DNA of 64,000 nucleotides. It comes from Martinezella tropici. Its GTDB lineage: Bacteria; Pseudomonadota; Alphaproteobacteria; Rhizobiales; Rhizobiaceae. This document shows, in pieces, positions 54,171 through 62,134 of the stretch. The notes beneath the pieces are model-generated. The model worked only from the letters and a program-made list of their open reading frames with translations. It had not been told where the DNA came from and made no database searches. The position numbers were made by a program, and so were the translations under genes. Each line of letters opens with the position of its first letter. Positions within the stretch are counted from its first letter, which is position 1. The DNA lies in contig NZ_VNIP01000007.1 of assembly GCF_008370325.1 (NCBI RefSeq), positions 34,545-98,544 on the forward strand. The letters run 5' to 3'.

Positions 54171-54405
54171 ATCGTATGCGATGCATCCCACCTTTCCCAA
54201 AAAAGGCTTGTGAGAAATTCATCGCATTCGGGCCGTCCGGGCATGTCATCCGAGCCGTATTTGTCCAATCAGATAAGCCCGATATGTCGCGGAAAGCTCG
54301 AAATCTTTCATATTTTCGAAAATTCTGATCGGGGTTATAGTGTTGTCATGTGGCCGTCGTGGAAGACGGTTCCAAGCAATCGGTAGCGCGTGAGGAGGAG
54401 TATTC

Positions 54406-54648
54406 ATGCGGCACGTCAAATGGAGCGATCCCATTGAAGTCGGTTTTGCTCATGGCAGTTTTCAGGTAGTGACCGGTCCTTCCGATGCATTGAATTGCAT
54501 GGCCAACCTGTGGCCCGATCGGCGCGGTCCTTTGTATGTTGCAGCAAGAAGCATTTGCCGGGCAGCCATCGACGGTCGCAAGTCTGCCGAAGAGGCGCGG
54601 GAAATGTTCATCTCGGCGACGCGTGAAGCGCACCTCAAGATGCACTGA
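54406..54648 (+). CDS. DUF982 domain protein
   Basis: The 80-residue protein matches the rhizobial DUF982 family: a WSDPIEV start, a GP...DALNCMANLWPDRRGP centre (residues 25-41) and AARSICRAAIDGRKSAEEARE to the end. The function is unknown; copies are numerous in Rhizobiaceae and many are plasmid-borne or stress-linked. GAGGAGGAG lies eight bases before the ATG. A TTAGAGC-family repeat follows about 50 bases after the stop. Confidence 0.88.
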   Translation: MRHVKWSDPIEVGFAHGSFQVVTGPSDALNCMANLWPDRRGPLYVAARSICRAAIDGRKSAEEAREMFISATREAHLKMH

Positions 54649-54697
54649 AACCGGTCGGCATTTTCAAGCCGTTTGCTCGTTCGAGCCTTGCGAGCCG

Positions 54698-54803
54698 CTA
54701 GGGCCTTTCCGCTTTTCTCCGAATCGCGAAAACGCTCTATCCTTTTGTTGTTACGCAATTCCGGATGGAAAACCGCTACGCACTTTTCCTGGAATTGCTC
54801 TAG
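54698..54803. repeat. TTAGAGCAATTCC-type intergenic repeat, copy 3 (inverted)
   Basis: The element runs in the opposite sense: CTTTTCTCCGAATCGCGAAA, then ACGCTCTATC, ACGCAATTCCGGATGGAAAA, CCGCTACGCACTTTTCCTGG and AATTGCTCTAG. It is the reverse complement of the copies at 32297 and 43832. Confidence 0.85.
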
Positions 54804-54917
54804 TGGCGCGCCAAAAGATTCCGTTCAGGATGTTTCCGTTTGAATGCCGCTTGCTCGAGCATCTATTCGGATGCGGGCGGTGCGTCGGCAAGTGCCGCCC
54901 TCGATGGATAGCGCATC

Positions 54918-54954
54918 AAAAAAGCCAGCGATCTCCAAGATCGCTGGCTTTGAT
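54918..54954 (-). terminator. Strong hairpin terminator downstream of the SH3/low-complexity gene
   Basis: AAAGCCAGCGATCT (54921-54934) pairs perfectly with AGATCGCTGGCTTT (54938-54951) around CCA. The minus strand then has TTTTTTGATG. It is the first terminator after the SH3 gene at 55078-55941; a T-rich plus-strand flank makes it usable in both directions. Confidence 0.85.
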
Positions 54955-54977
54955 TTTGCGGAATCCTCAAGGCGCCG

Positions 54978-55080
54978 TTAGAGCGGTTCAGCTTTTCAGG
55001 GAATCTCCGAACCGCTCCATCTCTTTGTTTTCTCGCAATTCCGGCCGGAAACCGCTCCGCACCTTTCTTGGAACTGCCTA
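54978..55080. repeat. TTAGAGC-type intergenic repeat, copy 4
   Basis: TTAGAGCGGTTCAGCTTTTC...TCTCGCAATTCCGGCCGGAA, ACCGCTCCGCACCTTTC and TTGGAACTGCCTA. The final CTA (55078-55080) is the stop codon of the minus-strand SH3 gene. Confidence 0.82.
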
Positions 55081-55941
55081 GCGGTTTGAACCCCTTACGG
55101 ACATCCGGCAATTCGGTTCCGAAGCCGGGCAGTCCTTATGATCCGGGCTATAGGGACCTGGCGCACGCGTATCCTGTCGTGGATTGTTCTGCGGCTGCGG
55201 CTGCGGCTGCGGCTGCGGCTGAGCCTGAGGTTGTGGCTGAGCTTGCGGCGGCTGCCGTTGGGGTTCCGGGCGGGGACGGTTGTCGTCGCGCCGGCGATCG
55301 GGCTGGTTATCCCAGTCCTGGTTGTTGTCCGGCCGCTGCCGGCTCCAGTTGCGGCCCCCGTTCCGATTGTCGTCGCGCTGCCGATCCCAGTCGCGATCGG
55401 GGCGACGGTCCCAGTTGCCGTCCGAGTCATCATTCCAGTCGCGATTGCGGTCGGGACGGCGGTCCCAATTGCGGTCCGGCCCGTTATCCCAGTCCGATCC
55501 GCGATCCCAGCCGCGGTCGGGCCGACGATCGACCCAGCCGGGGCCACGCCGCCAGCGGTCACGGTCACGATAGAAGTCGCGGCCGCGATAATAGCGACCC
55601 CAGTAATCATCGAAATTGAAAACCACCGTCGGAATGCCGAGCGGCCGATAATATTGCGGGCCGACATAGATGCGGCGTGATTGATAGGTGGCCTGGATGT
55701 AGCGGCCGGCGACCCATCCGCGACCGCCATAGAACGAGACATCGCACCAGGGCGTCTCGTTGAGGCAGCCGTTGATCTGCAGCGGCGCTCCGACCGGGAT
55801 CATCGTCACCGCCGGATAGGCAGTGCTCGGACCTGATCGCATGTTGACGTTTGCGGTGGCAAAGCCCTCCGCAGCTTCCGCAATGGCCGGCAGCGCAACG
55901 AATGCGGCCAGCAAGCTTGCGGCAAGAACCTTGAACCTCAT
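55078..55941 (-). CDS. Secreted SH3 domain protein with Asp/Arg/Trp-rich and Pro/Gln tail
   Basis: From ATG 55941 (AAAGGGAGAG upstream) the protein is 287 residues. It has a signal peptide (about 1-23), one SH3b domain (ATANVNMRSGPSTAYPAV onward, to VAGRYIQA), then a tail. The tail repeats RRPDRxWDR-like units about ten times (roughly 130-225), followed by a QPQPQAQPQ stretch. The DNA beneath the Pro/Gln stretch is five perfect GCGGCT hexamers (plus strand, 55191-55220). The end, ASEPNCRMSVRGSNR, has two nearby Cys. It is probably periplasmic and associated with the cell wall. The stop codon is donated by an intergenic repeat. Confidence 0.85.
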   Translation of the reverse strand: MRFKVLAASLLAAFVALPAIAEAAEGFATANVNMRSGPSTAYPAVTMIPVGAPLQINGCLNETPWCDVSFYGGRGWVAGRYIQATYQSRRIYVGPQYYRPLGIPTVVFNFDDYWGRYYRGRDFYRDRDRWRRGPGWVDRRPDRGWDRGSDWDNGPDRNWDRRPDRNRDWNDDSDGNWDRRPDRDWDRQRDDNRNGGRNWSRQRPDNNQDWDNQPDRRRDDNRPRPEPQRQPPQAQPQPQAQPQPQPQPQPQNNPRQDTRAPGPYSPDHKDCPASEPNCRMSVRGSNR

Positions 55942-56141
55942 GAATACTCTCCCTTTGCGCACCGTTGTCGCGGAACCGCCAACGAATGTCTTCCGCATCT
56001 CATGCGCCTACCCCAGCGCCATTCGGTAAGACTTTCCAATTCCGGCAAGATGAAGGCCATCGCATGCACGGAATCTGATAGGATTTCGTGGCCAGCCTTC
56101 AATCTTTGCATGTATTCTAGAAGTATTCGTATGAATGCAGC

Positions 56142-56459
56142 TTGAACGATGGTTTACGGCTGCTTGAAAATCTGCCGGATTCGTTGACATGGCCTGGTTG
56201 CGGCTCAGGATCGCGGGTCACTGGCTGCAGTCATTGGAGAGATCGATCGGAGAAATTGAAAGGTGGCCTTGAAATTGCCGCCTTGCCTGACGATATACGG
56301 TTCAGTCATGCAGCCGATGGCGGCTGGCGCGCTTCAAAGCGAGCCGTTTCCGTTCATCGTGGTCTCGAAAGTGAAGTTGACCTTTGGTTAACCTTTCATG
56401 ATCAATCTGGCTGCAGTTCCGCATTGCCTTTGACCACGGATGTACTGGCACTGATGTGA
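56142..56459 (+). other. Possible short gene or small RNA ending at an orphan terminator
   Basis: A plus-strand terminator at 56472-56502 has no convincing gene before it. An open frame from TTG 56142 to TGA 56457-56459 (105 residues) ends 13 bases ahead of it, but its sequence is compositionally odd (many Trp, Cys and Ser), has no clear ribosome site and is not recognised. A shorter out-of-phase frame in this stretch gives MQPMAAGALQSEPFPFIVVS. I cannot tell which, if either, is translated; a non-coding transcript is equally likely. The rest of the 55942-56669 gap has no other feature than two terminators. Confidence 0.3.
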
Positions 56460-56471
56460 TAGCGGATGGCG

Positions 56472-56502
56472 AAAGGCCGGGTTATTCCGGCCTTTTTGTT
56501 TT
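56472..56502 (+). terminator. Orphan plus-strand terminator
   Basis: AAAGGCCGG (56472-56480) pairs with CCGGCCTTT (56487-56495) around GTTATT, followed by TTGTTTT. No recognised plus-strand gene precedes it. Confidence 0.88.
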
Positions 56503-56582
56503 AGCGATGGCGTGCTCTTGCGGAAGCGGGGCGCGCCATTTTCAGTTTCAGCACTGAAACTTTATCATCTGTGCGGTATCAA

Positions 56583-56616
56583 AAGAAAAACCGCCGCAGG
56601 GAATGCGGCGGTTTTT
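56583..56616 (-). terminator. Terminator of the NodT-type gene
   Basis: AAAAACCGCCGCA (56586-56598) pairs with TGCGGCGGTTTTT (56604-56616) around GGGAA; on the minus strand TTTTTCTTTTGAT follows. It lies about 54 bases after the stop of the outer-membrane gene. Confidence 0.9.
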
Positions 56617-56669
56617 CGGTTTAAGCTTTTCCGGTTCAAGCAAAGTGCCCGGCGGACCGGGCGACCTTG

Positions 56670-58121
56670 TCAGTTCGCCTTCTTGGCAGCGACCTTGACG
56701 ACCTTGGCCGGAGCTGCGGCCAAGGTTGCCTTGCCTGCAGGCACATAGCCGGCGCCGATGGCGACATTCAGAGAGATATAGTCGACGGCGCTCTGCTGCA
56801 CAGCCTGGGCAAGGCTCTGCTGAGCGCTGGTCACGTTGCGCTGCGCGTCCAGAACGTCGAGCAGCGAAGACGCACCATCCTTATAGCTGGCGGTCGAGAG
56901 CTGCAGCGCTTCCTGGTAGGACTTGACCTGAGCGTGCAGAGCCGCAACCGTTTGTGCATCGCGGGTGACAGCCGACAGGGCGTTTTCAACGTCCTGGATC
57001 GCGGTCCTCACCGTCTGCTGCCAGACGATGTATTGTTCGCGGCTGGAAGATTCCGCGCTTTTGACGCCGGCGCGCAGTGTGCCGCCGTCGAAGATCGGCA
57101 GGTTCAGCGCCGGGCCAAACGACCAGCTGGTGAGGCTGCCGCTCGTGGACGAGCTATGGATGTAGGACGGCGAGATCGCACCGCTGAGCGTGATCGACGG
57201 GAAGAGCTTGGCTTCCGCAACGCCGATCTGGGCGGTCGCAGCGGCAAGATTACGCTCTGCAGCGCGAATGTCCGGACGGTTGCGGATGAGATCGGCCGGC
57301 ACGCCGGTGCGGACGCTGCCGCGGAATACCGGCTGGCTGCCGCCGCCCTGCATCTGTGCGATGATCGTGGACGAAGGCACGTTGAGCAGCGTTGCGATGT
57401 GGTGCACCGCCTGACGATAGCTAATCTCGAAGCCAGGAATCGTCGAAAGTGTCGAGTTGACGAGGCCTTCGGCCTGGACGACATCGAGGCGCGAGGCAGC
57501 ACCGGCTTCGAGCTGGAATTTGGTCAGCGAAAGCGTGTCGCGCCGTGACTTCAGGTTTTCCCGGGCGATCGCCACGAGCGCCTGATAATAGCGAGCGTTG
57601 ACATAGCTGTTGGCCAGATCCTGCAGATAGGTCAGGCGTGCAGTATCGACGTTGGAGTAGGCGGCATCGAGCGAGGCGTTGGCGCTTTCCGTTGCGCGGC
57701 GATACTGACCCCAAAGATCGAGCAGCCATGAAACCGAGGCGGTGCCGCCGGTGCTGTTTCGCGTTTCGGTCTGCGTGCGCAGCGAACCCTTCTGGCCGCT
57801 GGTCGTATGGTCGCCGGCAACCGTCAGGCTCGGCAGACCGCCGGCGCCTGCGGTCACGACCGCCGCTTCAGCCTGGTTGATGCGTTCCAGCGACTGCTGG
57901 ATGTTGAGGTTTTGGCCAAGTCCCTGTGCGGCGAAGGCATTCAGCTTGGAGTCGCCGAAAGCAGTCCACCATTGCGAACCGGCGATATCGCCGTTGACCT
58001 TCGTACCGCCCTCCGAGAACTTGGCCGGGAGAGGCATTTCTGGTGGCTTATGGTCTGGGCCGCTGACGCAGCCTGCCAAAACAAGCAGCAGGGCGGGGGC
58101 GGCAGTACGAATGGAAACCAT
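56670..58121 (-). CDS. NodT family efflux outer-membrane lipoprotein
   Basis: From ATG 58121 the protein is 483 residues. It begins with a lipoprotein signal ending LVLAGC (lipidated Cys18), then two OEP repeats typical of TolC/OprM/NodT channels: AFAAQGLGQNLNIQQSLERI and NRPDIRAAERNLAAATAQIG, with a DLWGQYRR motif. It forms the outer-membrane exit duct for an RND or MFS pump. No pump gene is adjacent, so the partner is encoded elsewhere. A palindrome 45 bases upstream may be an operator. The C-terminus is Ala/Lys-rich. Confidence 0.92.
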   Translation of the reverse strand: MVSIRTAAPALLLVLAGCVSGPDHKPPEMPLPAKFSEGGTKVNGDIAGSQWWTAFGDSKLNAFAAQGLGQNLNIQQSLERINQAEAAVVTAGAGGLPSLTVAGDHTTSGQKGSLRTQTETRNSTGGTASVSWLLDLWGQYRRATESANASLDAAYSNVDTARLTYLQDLANSYVNARYYQALVAIARENLKSRRDTLSLTKFQLEAGAASRLDVVQAEGLVNSTLSTIPGFEISYRQAVHHIATLLNVPSSTIIAQMQGGGSQPVFRGSVRTGVPADLIRNRPDIRAAERNLAAATAQIGVAEAKLFPSITLSGAISPSYIHSSSTSGSLTSWSFGPALNLPIFDGGTLRAGVKSAESSSREQYIVWQQTVRTAIQDVENALSAVTRDAQTVAALHAQVKSYQEALQLSTASYKDGASSLLDVLDAQRNVTSAQQSLAQAVQQSAVDYISLNVAIGAGYVPAGKATLAAAPAKVVKVAAKKAN

Positions 58122-58165
58122 CACATTGTCCCACAATTCAATTTACTGATTCAGTGTCTTTTGAC

Positions 58166-58182
58166 GGAGTCGACATGACTCC
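58166..58182. promoter_or_regulatory. Palindrome upstream of the NodT-type gene
   Basis: GGAGTC-GACAT-GACTCC is a 6-bp perfect dyad with a 5-base centre, 45 bases before the start codon. It could be an operator for a MarR/TetR-type efflux regulator. The rest of the 58122-58473 gap (352 bases) is AT-rich and holds no supported gene. Confidence 0.4.
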
Positions 58183-58473
58183 ATGTTCCGGCGCTCCAGT
58201 CTTACTCAATACAAACAATGACCCGAAGCGGTCGGCGTCAATCTAGCAACGAGTTTAGCAATAGCACAGTGGCTTTTACGAATTCTCGGCAGCGAACATA
58301 TGTAGGATCGGGCGAAATATCAGCTTATCGGTAAAAAAAATCTGAAGTGTTGCAAAAAACATACCCTCGCATCCGCAATCAAGGGATGTGAATGGCGCAA
58401 AACTCCGTCGCCGCCGCAACTTCCGGGAAGTTTCGGCGTGTCGATTCAGCGAAACGACCGTTCAGACGGTCTC

Positions 58474-59418
58474 CTACGGGAAATAACGGCCGAGGCTTGC
58501 GCGAACCCGGTCACGCGGTGTTGCTTCGCGATCGTCAGGCACGAAAGGCGTGCCTGTTATCGCTTCGAAGGCGCGGATGTAGACCTTGGACGTCTGTTCG
58601 ACGAGTTCGCTCGGAATCTCCGGAATCTCATCCTTGTAGGGGTCGCAGCGCTCGGTCACCCAGGCGCGCACGAAGTCCTTGTCGAAACTTTCCGGGCGCA
58701 TGCCCTTTTCGAAGTGCTCCTGATAGCTGTCGGCCAGCCAATAGCGGCTGCTGTCGGGCGTATGGATTTCATCGGCGAGAATGATGGTTCCGTTTTCGTC
58801 GGTCCCGAACTCATATTTGGTATCGACGAGGATCAGTCCGCGCTTGCGGGCAATCTCCTGCCCGCGTGCGAACAGAGCAAGGGCATAGTCCGATAGCGTC
58901 CGCCATTGCTCCTGCGTCAGAAGCCCGTGCTCGACGATCTCGGTCGGCGTCAGGGGCTCGTCGTGACCGCCGTCGAATTCCTTGCTCGTCGGCGTAATGA
59001 TCGGCTCCGGCAGGATCTGGTTGTCGCGCATGCCGTCGGGCAGCGTAATCCCGTACATTTCCCGCTGGCCCTTCTTGTAGAGCGTTAGGATCGAGGTACC
59101 GGTCGTGCCGGCGAGATAGCCGCGGATGACGACTTCGACGGGGAGAATGTTCAGCCGCTTGCCGACGACGACGTTCGGGTCCGGATAGTCGATCACGTGG
59201 TTTGGGCAGATATCGCGCGTCTGTTCGAACCAGTAGCGCGCGGTTTGCGTCAGGACCTGGCCCTTATAGGGAATGCAGGTGAGGATGCGGTCGAAGGCGC
59301 TGAGCCGATCGGTGCTGATGATGATGCGGCTGCCATCGGGCAGATCGTAATTCTCGCGCACCTTGCCGCGATAGTAGTTGGGCAATTCCGGAAAATGGGC
59401 TTCGGAGAGAATTCGCAA
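58474..59418 (-). CDS. purC: Phosphoribosylaminoimidazole-succinocarboxamide synthase
   Basis: Read from TTG 59418 (GGTGG six bases ahead) the protein has 314 residues and starts [26 protein letters not shown] synthetase features are [30 protein letters not shown] and [14 protein letters not shown]. It ligates aspartate to CAIR in purine synthesis. It is the longer, yeast-like form; rhizobia also carry a shorter purC elsewhere in the purine cluster, so this is probably the second copy. The start could alternatively be a GTG three codons upstream. Confidence 0.9.
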   Translation of the reverse strand: MRILSEAHFPELPNYYRGKVRENYDLPDGSRIIISTDRLSAFDRILTCIPYKGQVLTQTARYWFEQTRDICPNHVIDYPDPNVVVGKRLNILPVEVVIRGYLAGTTGTSILTLYKKGQREMYGITLPDGMRDNQILPEPIITPTSKEFDGGHDEPLTPTEIVEHGLLTQEQWRTLSDYALALFARGQEIARKRGLILVDTKYEFGTDENGTIILADEIHTPDSSRYWLADSYQEHFEKGMRPESFDKDFVRAWVTERCDPYKDEIPEIPSELVEQTSKVYIRAFEAITGTPFVPDDREATPRDRVRASLGRYFP

Positions 59419-59562
59419 CGTGTCCACCAACAGGCTCGTGCATCCGCCCGACGGATGCTTCTTGAGCGGACCCTTAGCGCATTGCGGCCGGAATCGGAAC
59501 GGTCTTCCCATATATAATACGCAATCCGTCTCCAGTCGCGTGGTTGCGGCGGCGAAAAGCGG

Positions 59563-60246
59563 TCAGTTCGGCCGGCGCCAGCAGCCGTTCTCACTTCGCT
59601 CGAGGATCGGCGTCGAAAAGACGCCGACGATCCGCTCGCTCCATTGCTTGCCGCCCATATCGACACGATCGCGCCAGCGTTCGGATTGCAGCATGGCCGC
59701 GCCGATCACGACAGGCTCGATGCCGCAGGACGCCAGGAGAGAAAGCCCGGAAACGATCGAGGCACCGCTGGAAATGACATCGTCGACAAGCCCCACGCGC
59801 TTTCCTTCCAGCAGCGGCAGCATCCGCGGGTCTATATAGAGACGCTTTTCCTGGTTTGGCGTAGTGATCGAGGAAAGCGGGACCGACAACTCCTCGCGAT
59901 ACCAGAACTTGCGCGATGTTCCGAGCGGCACATAGCGCGCATGACCGAGCGCGCGCGCCACCGCTGCTGCCAGCGTCAGGCCAAGCGTCGGCAATCCGGC
60001 GACCACATCGACATCAAGGGCCGCGATCCGCGCTGCCAGCGCTGCTCCCAGCGCCTCCAGCACGGTGAAGCTCGCCTGATTGACAATGAGCGATGCCAGC
60101 GCGTGTTCGCCATCGGCGAGTACGCGGATCGGCAGGCGCAATTGACGTCCGTCCGGCAGTTCGGCCACATGAAAATCCGCTCGCTTCTCCATTGGGTCGA
60201 AGCTGCCTGGCGCATGCAGCTCCTGCCAGAAGTCGTGGGGTTGCAT
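59563..60246 (-). CDS. Phosphoribosyltransferase family protein
   Basis: The 227-residue protein has the type I PRTase PRPP-binding loop VGLVDDVISSGAS (151-163) and the VVAGLPTLGLTLAAAVA (81-97) segment. The overall design resembles orotate or adenine phosphoribosyltransferases, but the hood sequence does not match a named enzyme. It probably salvages a nucleobase. It is in line with purC (downstream) and a pseudouridine synthase gene (13 bases upstream), suggesting a nucleotide/RNA group. Confidence 0.85.
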   Translation of the reverse strand: MQPHDFWQELHAPGSFDPMEKRADFHVAELPDGRQLRLPIRVLADGEHALASLIVNQASFTVLEALGAALAARIAALDVDVVAGLPTLGLTLAAAVARALGHARYVPLGTSRKFWYREELSVPLSSITTPNQEKRLYIDPRMLPLLEGKRVGLVDDVISSGASIVSGLSLLASCGIEPVVIGAAMLQSERWRDRVDMGGKQWSERIVGVFSTPILERSENGCWRRPN

Positions 60247-60259
60247 TGCACTCCGCCTT

Positions 60260-61117
60260 CTATCTGTTGACCTTCATTCCGGCGCGCCGGTGCAGTCCAA
60301 GGATTTCGGCCTCGGTCAAGGCCCGCACGCCGCCCTTCGGCAGATTGCCGAGCGTGATATCGCCAAAGGCGACACGCACCAGCCGCAGGCATTCGATGCC
60401 GAGTGCCTCCAGCATGCGCCGGATCTGGCGGTTGCGGCCCTCCTTGAGCTCCACCTCGATCCAGCCGTTGCGGTCGCCTGCGCGCAGCAGGCGGGCGGAG
60501 ATCGCGGTCAAAAGCTCGCCGTCGTCGACGATGCCGCGCTCCATGCGCGCAAGCTGTTCCTGATCCATGATGCGGTCGACCTGCACGTGATAGGTTTTGC
60601 CGACATGGCTGACCGGATCGAGAAGTGTCTGGGCGAGCACCGTATCATTGGTAAAGAGCAGCAACCCTTCGCTCGCCTTGTCCAGCCGTCCGACCGGTGC
60701 GAGGTGCCGGGCATCGATCTCCTTGAGGCAATCATAGACCGTCGGCCGCCCTTCGGGGTCATCGCGGGTGGTCACCAGCCCGCGCGGCTTGTTCAGCATG
60801 AAATAGAGCTTCTTTTCCGCTGATATCTCTCGACCATCGACCGCGAATTTCGAATGCTCCAGATCGACCCAGGTGGCGGGATCCGAGATCTTCCGGCCAT
60901 CCACGCTCACGCGGCCGGCGGCAATCAGCGCCTCCGCCTGGGTGCGGGAGCAATAACCGAGCTTGGAAAGCGCCCGCGGCAAGGTCACGCGCTTGCCTTC
61001 GGGCTCCTGGGCGCGCTTCGCCGCCTTGCCGGATCTTTGCGGTGATTGCCGCTGGCTCACCCGTTCTGCCTCGCGATCGTCATTGCTGCGGCCGGGCGTT
61101 GCGCCCGGTAAGGACAT
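60260..61117 (-). CDS. RluB/RsuA-family pseudouridine synthase
   Basis: The protein has an S4 RNA-binding domain (LPRALSKLGYCSRTQAEALI, about 46-65 in the 285-residue reading from ATG 61117) and the catalytic motif APVGRLDKASEGLL with Asp146. It isomerises uridine in ribosomal RNA; the position modified is unclear. The start is uncertain: ATG 61117 has GAAAGG touching it, while a GTG at 61063 has GAGG eight bases ahead; both precede the S4 domain. Basic N-terminal tail. Paired with the PRTase gene. Confidence 0.88.
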   Translation of the reverse strand: MSLPGATPGRSNDDREAERVSQRQSPQRSGKAAKRAQEPEGKRVTLPRALSKLGYCSRTQAEALIAAGRVSVDGRKISDPATWVDLEHSKFAVDGREISAEKKLYFMLNKPRGLVTTRDDPEGRPTVYDCLKEIDARHLAPVGRLDKASEGLLLFTNDTVLAQTLLDPVSHVGKTYHVQVDRIMDQEQLARMERGIVDDGELLTAISARLLRAGDRNGWIEVELKEGRNRQIRRMLEALGIECLRLVRVAFGDITLGNLPKGGVRALTEAEILGLHRRAGMKVNR

Positions 61118-61344
61118 CCTTTCGCATGGCGGCGGCGGGGACGCAAATCGCATTATCAGGGAGCAGGTAAGGCTGAAAGGCAGACAGGGCTCGCACTTCG
61201 TGGATGCGAGCCCTGTCGCGGGCCGGAGCGGGCGATGGGGTCGGGTAGGCGGCAAGGCTGCCGCCTTTCGCTCCGGAGGGATCGCGCTTGCCCGGAAACC
61301 TGCACTGCTTCTTTTGCTGGGATTTTTCAAAAGGCGGGAAATTT

Positions 61345-61359
61345 GTTACAGTTTGTAAC
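61345..61359. promoter_or_regulatory. Candidate OmpR-type operator before the response regulator
   Basis: GTTAC-AGTTT-GTAAC is a perfect 5-bp dyad. Read another way it is a 10-base direct repeat, TTTGTTACAG then TTTGTAACGC, the arrangement bound by OmpR/PhoB-class regulators. It lies about 53 bases upstream of the regulator ATG and may mediate autoregulation. Confidence 0.5.
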
Positions 61360-61411
61360 GCCGGCCGTTTCCCTGTTGCCAAAACGACCTCTCGCCCCGC
61401 ATGGAAGGGCC

Positions 61412-62131
61412 ATGGTTTCCGCATCGCTTCTTCTGGTCGAGGACGACCGCGAGATTAGGGCGCTCCTGGAGGAGTTCCTGAGCCGTGAGGGTTTTTCCGT
61501 GCAGACGGCCGACAGCGCCGCCGCCATGGACCGCATTCTGTCCAAGGGTTTTCCCGATCTGATCATCCTCGACCTGATGCTGCCCGGAGAGGACGGTTTG
61601 TCGGCATGCCGCCGCATTCGTGCCCGCAGCAAGGTGCCGATCCTCATATTGACGGCGAAGACGGAAGATATCGATCGCATCCTTGGCCTCGAAATGGGCG
61701 CCGATGATTATCTCGGCAAGCCCTTCAATCCGCGCGAGCTTCTGGCGCGCATCCGCGCCATCCTTCGGCGATCCGGGCCGGAACGTCCGGAAGATGCCAG
61801 CATCCCGTCACGCCGTAAGTGTTTCGCCGGCTTGACCGTCGATCTCGACGGCCGTGTCATCGAGATGCAAGGCGAACGCGTCGTGCATCTGACGACAGCG
61901 GAGTTCGATCTGCTCGTCTGCTTTCTCGAACGGCCACGGCGTGTCCTGTCGCGCGAGCAATTGCTCGACTGGACACGCGGCCGCGGCGCCGATCCCTTCG
62001 ATCGCACCATCGACGTCACGATCTCCCGCCTGCGCACCAAGCTCGGTCATTGCCTACCCGAGGGCGCCCATATCATCACCACCGTGCGCAATGCCGGCTA
62101 TCTCCTCACCACGGACGTCAAGGATGTCTGA
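61412..62131 (+). CDS. OmpR-family response regulator
   Basis: From ATG 61412 the protein has 239 residues. The receiver domain has the acidic pocket Glu10-Asp11-Asp12, phosphoacceptor Asp54 (IILDLMLPGEDG), Thr81 and Lys103 (GKPF). The winged-helix domain has EFDLLVCFLERPRRVLSREQ and RTIDVTISRLRTKLG. It should bind direct-repeat DNA when phosphorylated by the kinase encoded three bases downstream. The signal is unknown. GGAAGGG precedes the start. Confidence 0.95.
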   Translation: MVSASLLLVEDDREIRALLEEFLSREGFSVQTADSAAAMDRILSKGFPDLIILDLMLPGEDGLSACRRIRARSKVPILILTAKTEDIDRILGLEMGADDYLGKPFNPRELLARIRAILRRSGPERPEDASIPSRRKCFAGLTVDLDGRVIEMQGERVVHLTTAEFDLLVCFLERPRRVLSREQLLDWTRGRGADPFDRTIDVTISRLRTKLGHCLPEGAHIITTVRNAGYLLTTDVKDV

Positions 62132-62134
62132 GCC

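Noticed and set aside
54536..55081. Plus-strand open frame of 181 codons downstream of DUF982
   Set aside because: It crosses two repeat elements and a terminator and has no coding character.
58392..58896. Plus-strand frames before and across purC
   Set aside because: Arg/Ser-rich products antisense to purC with no ribosome site.
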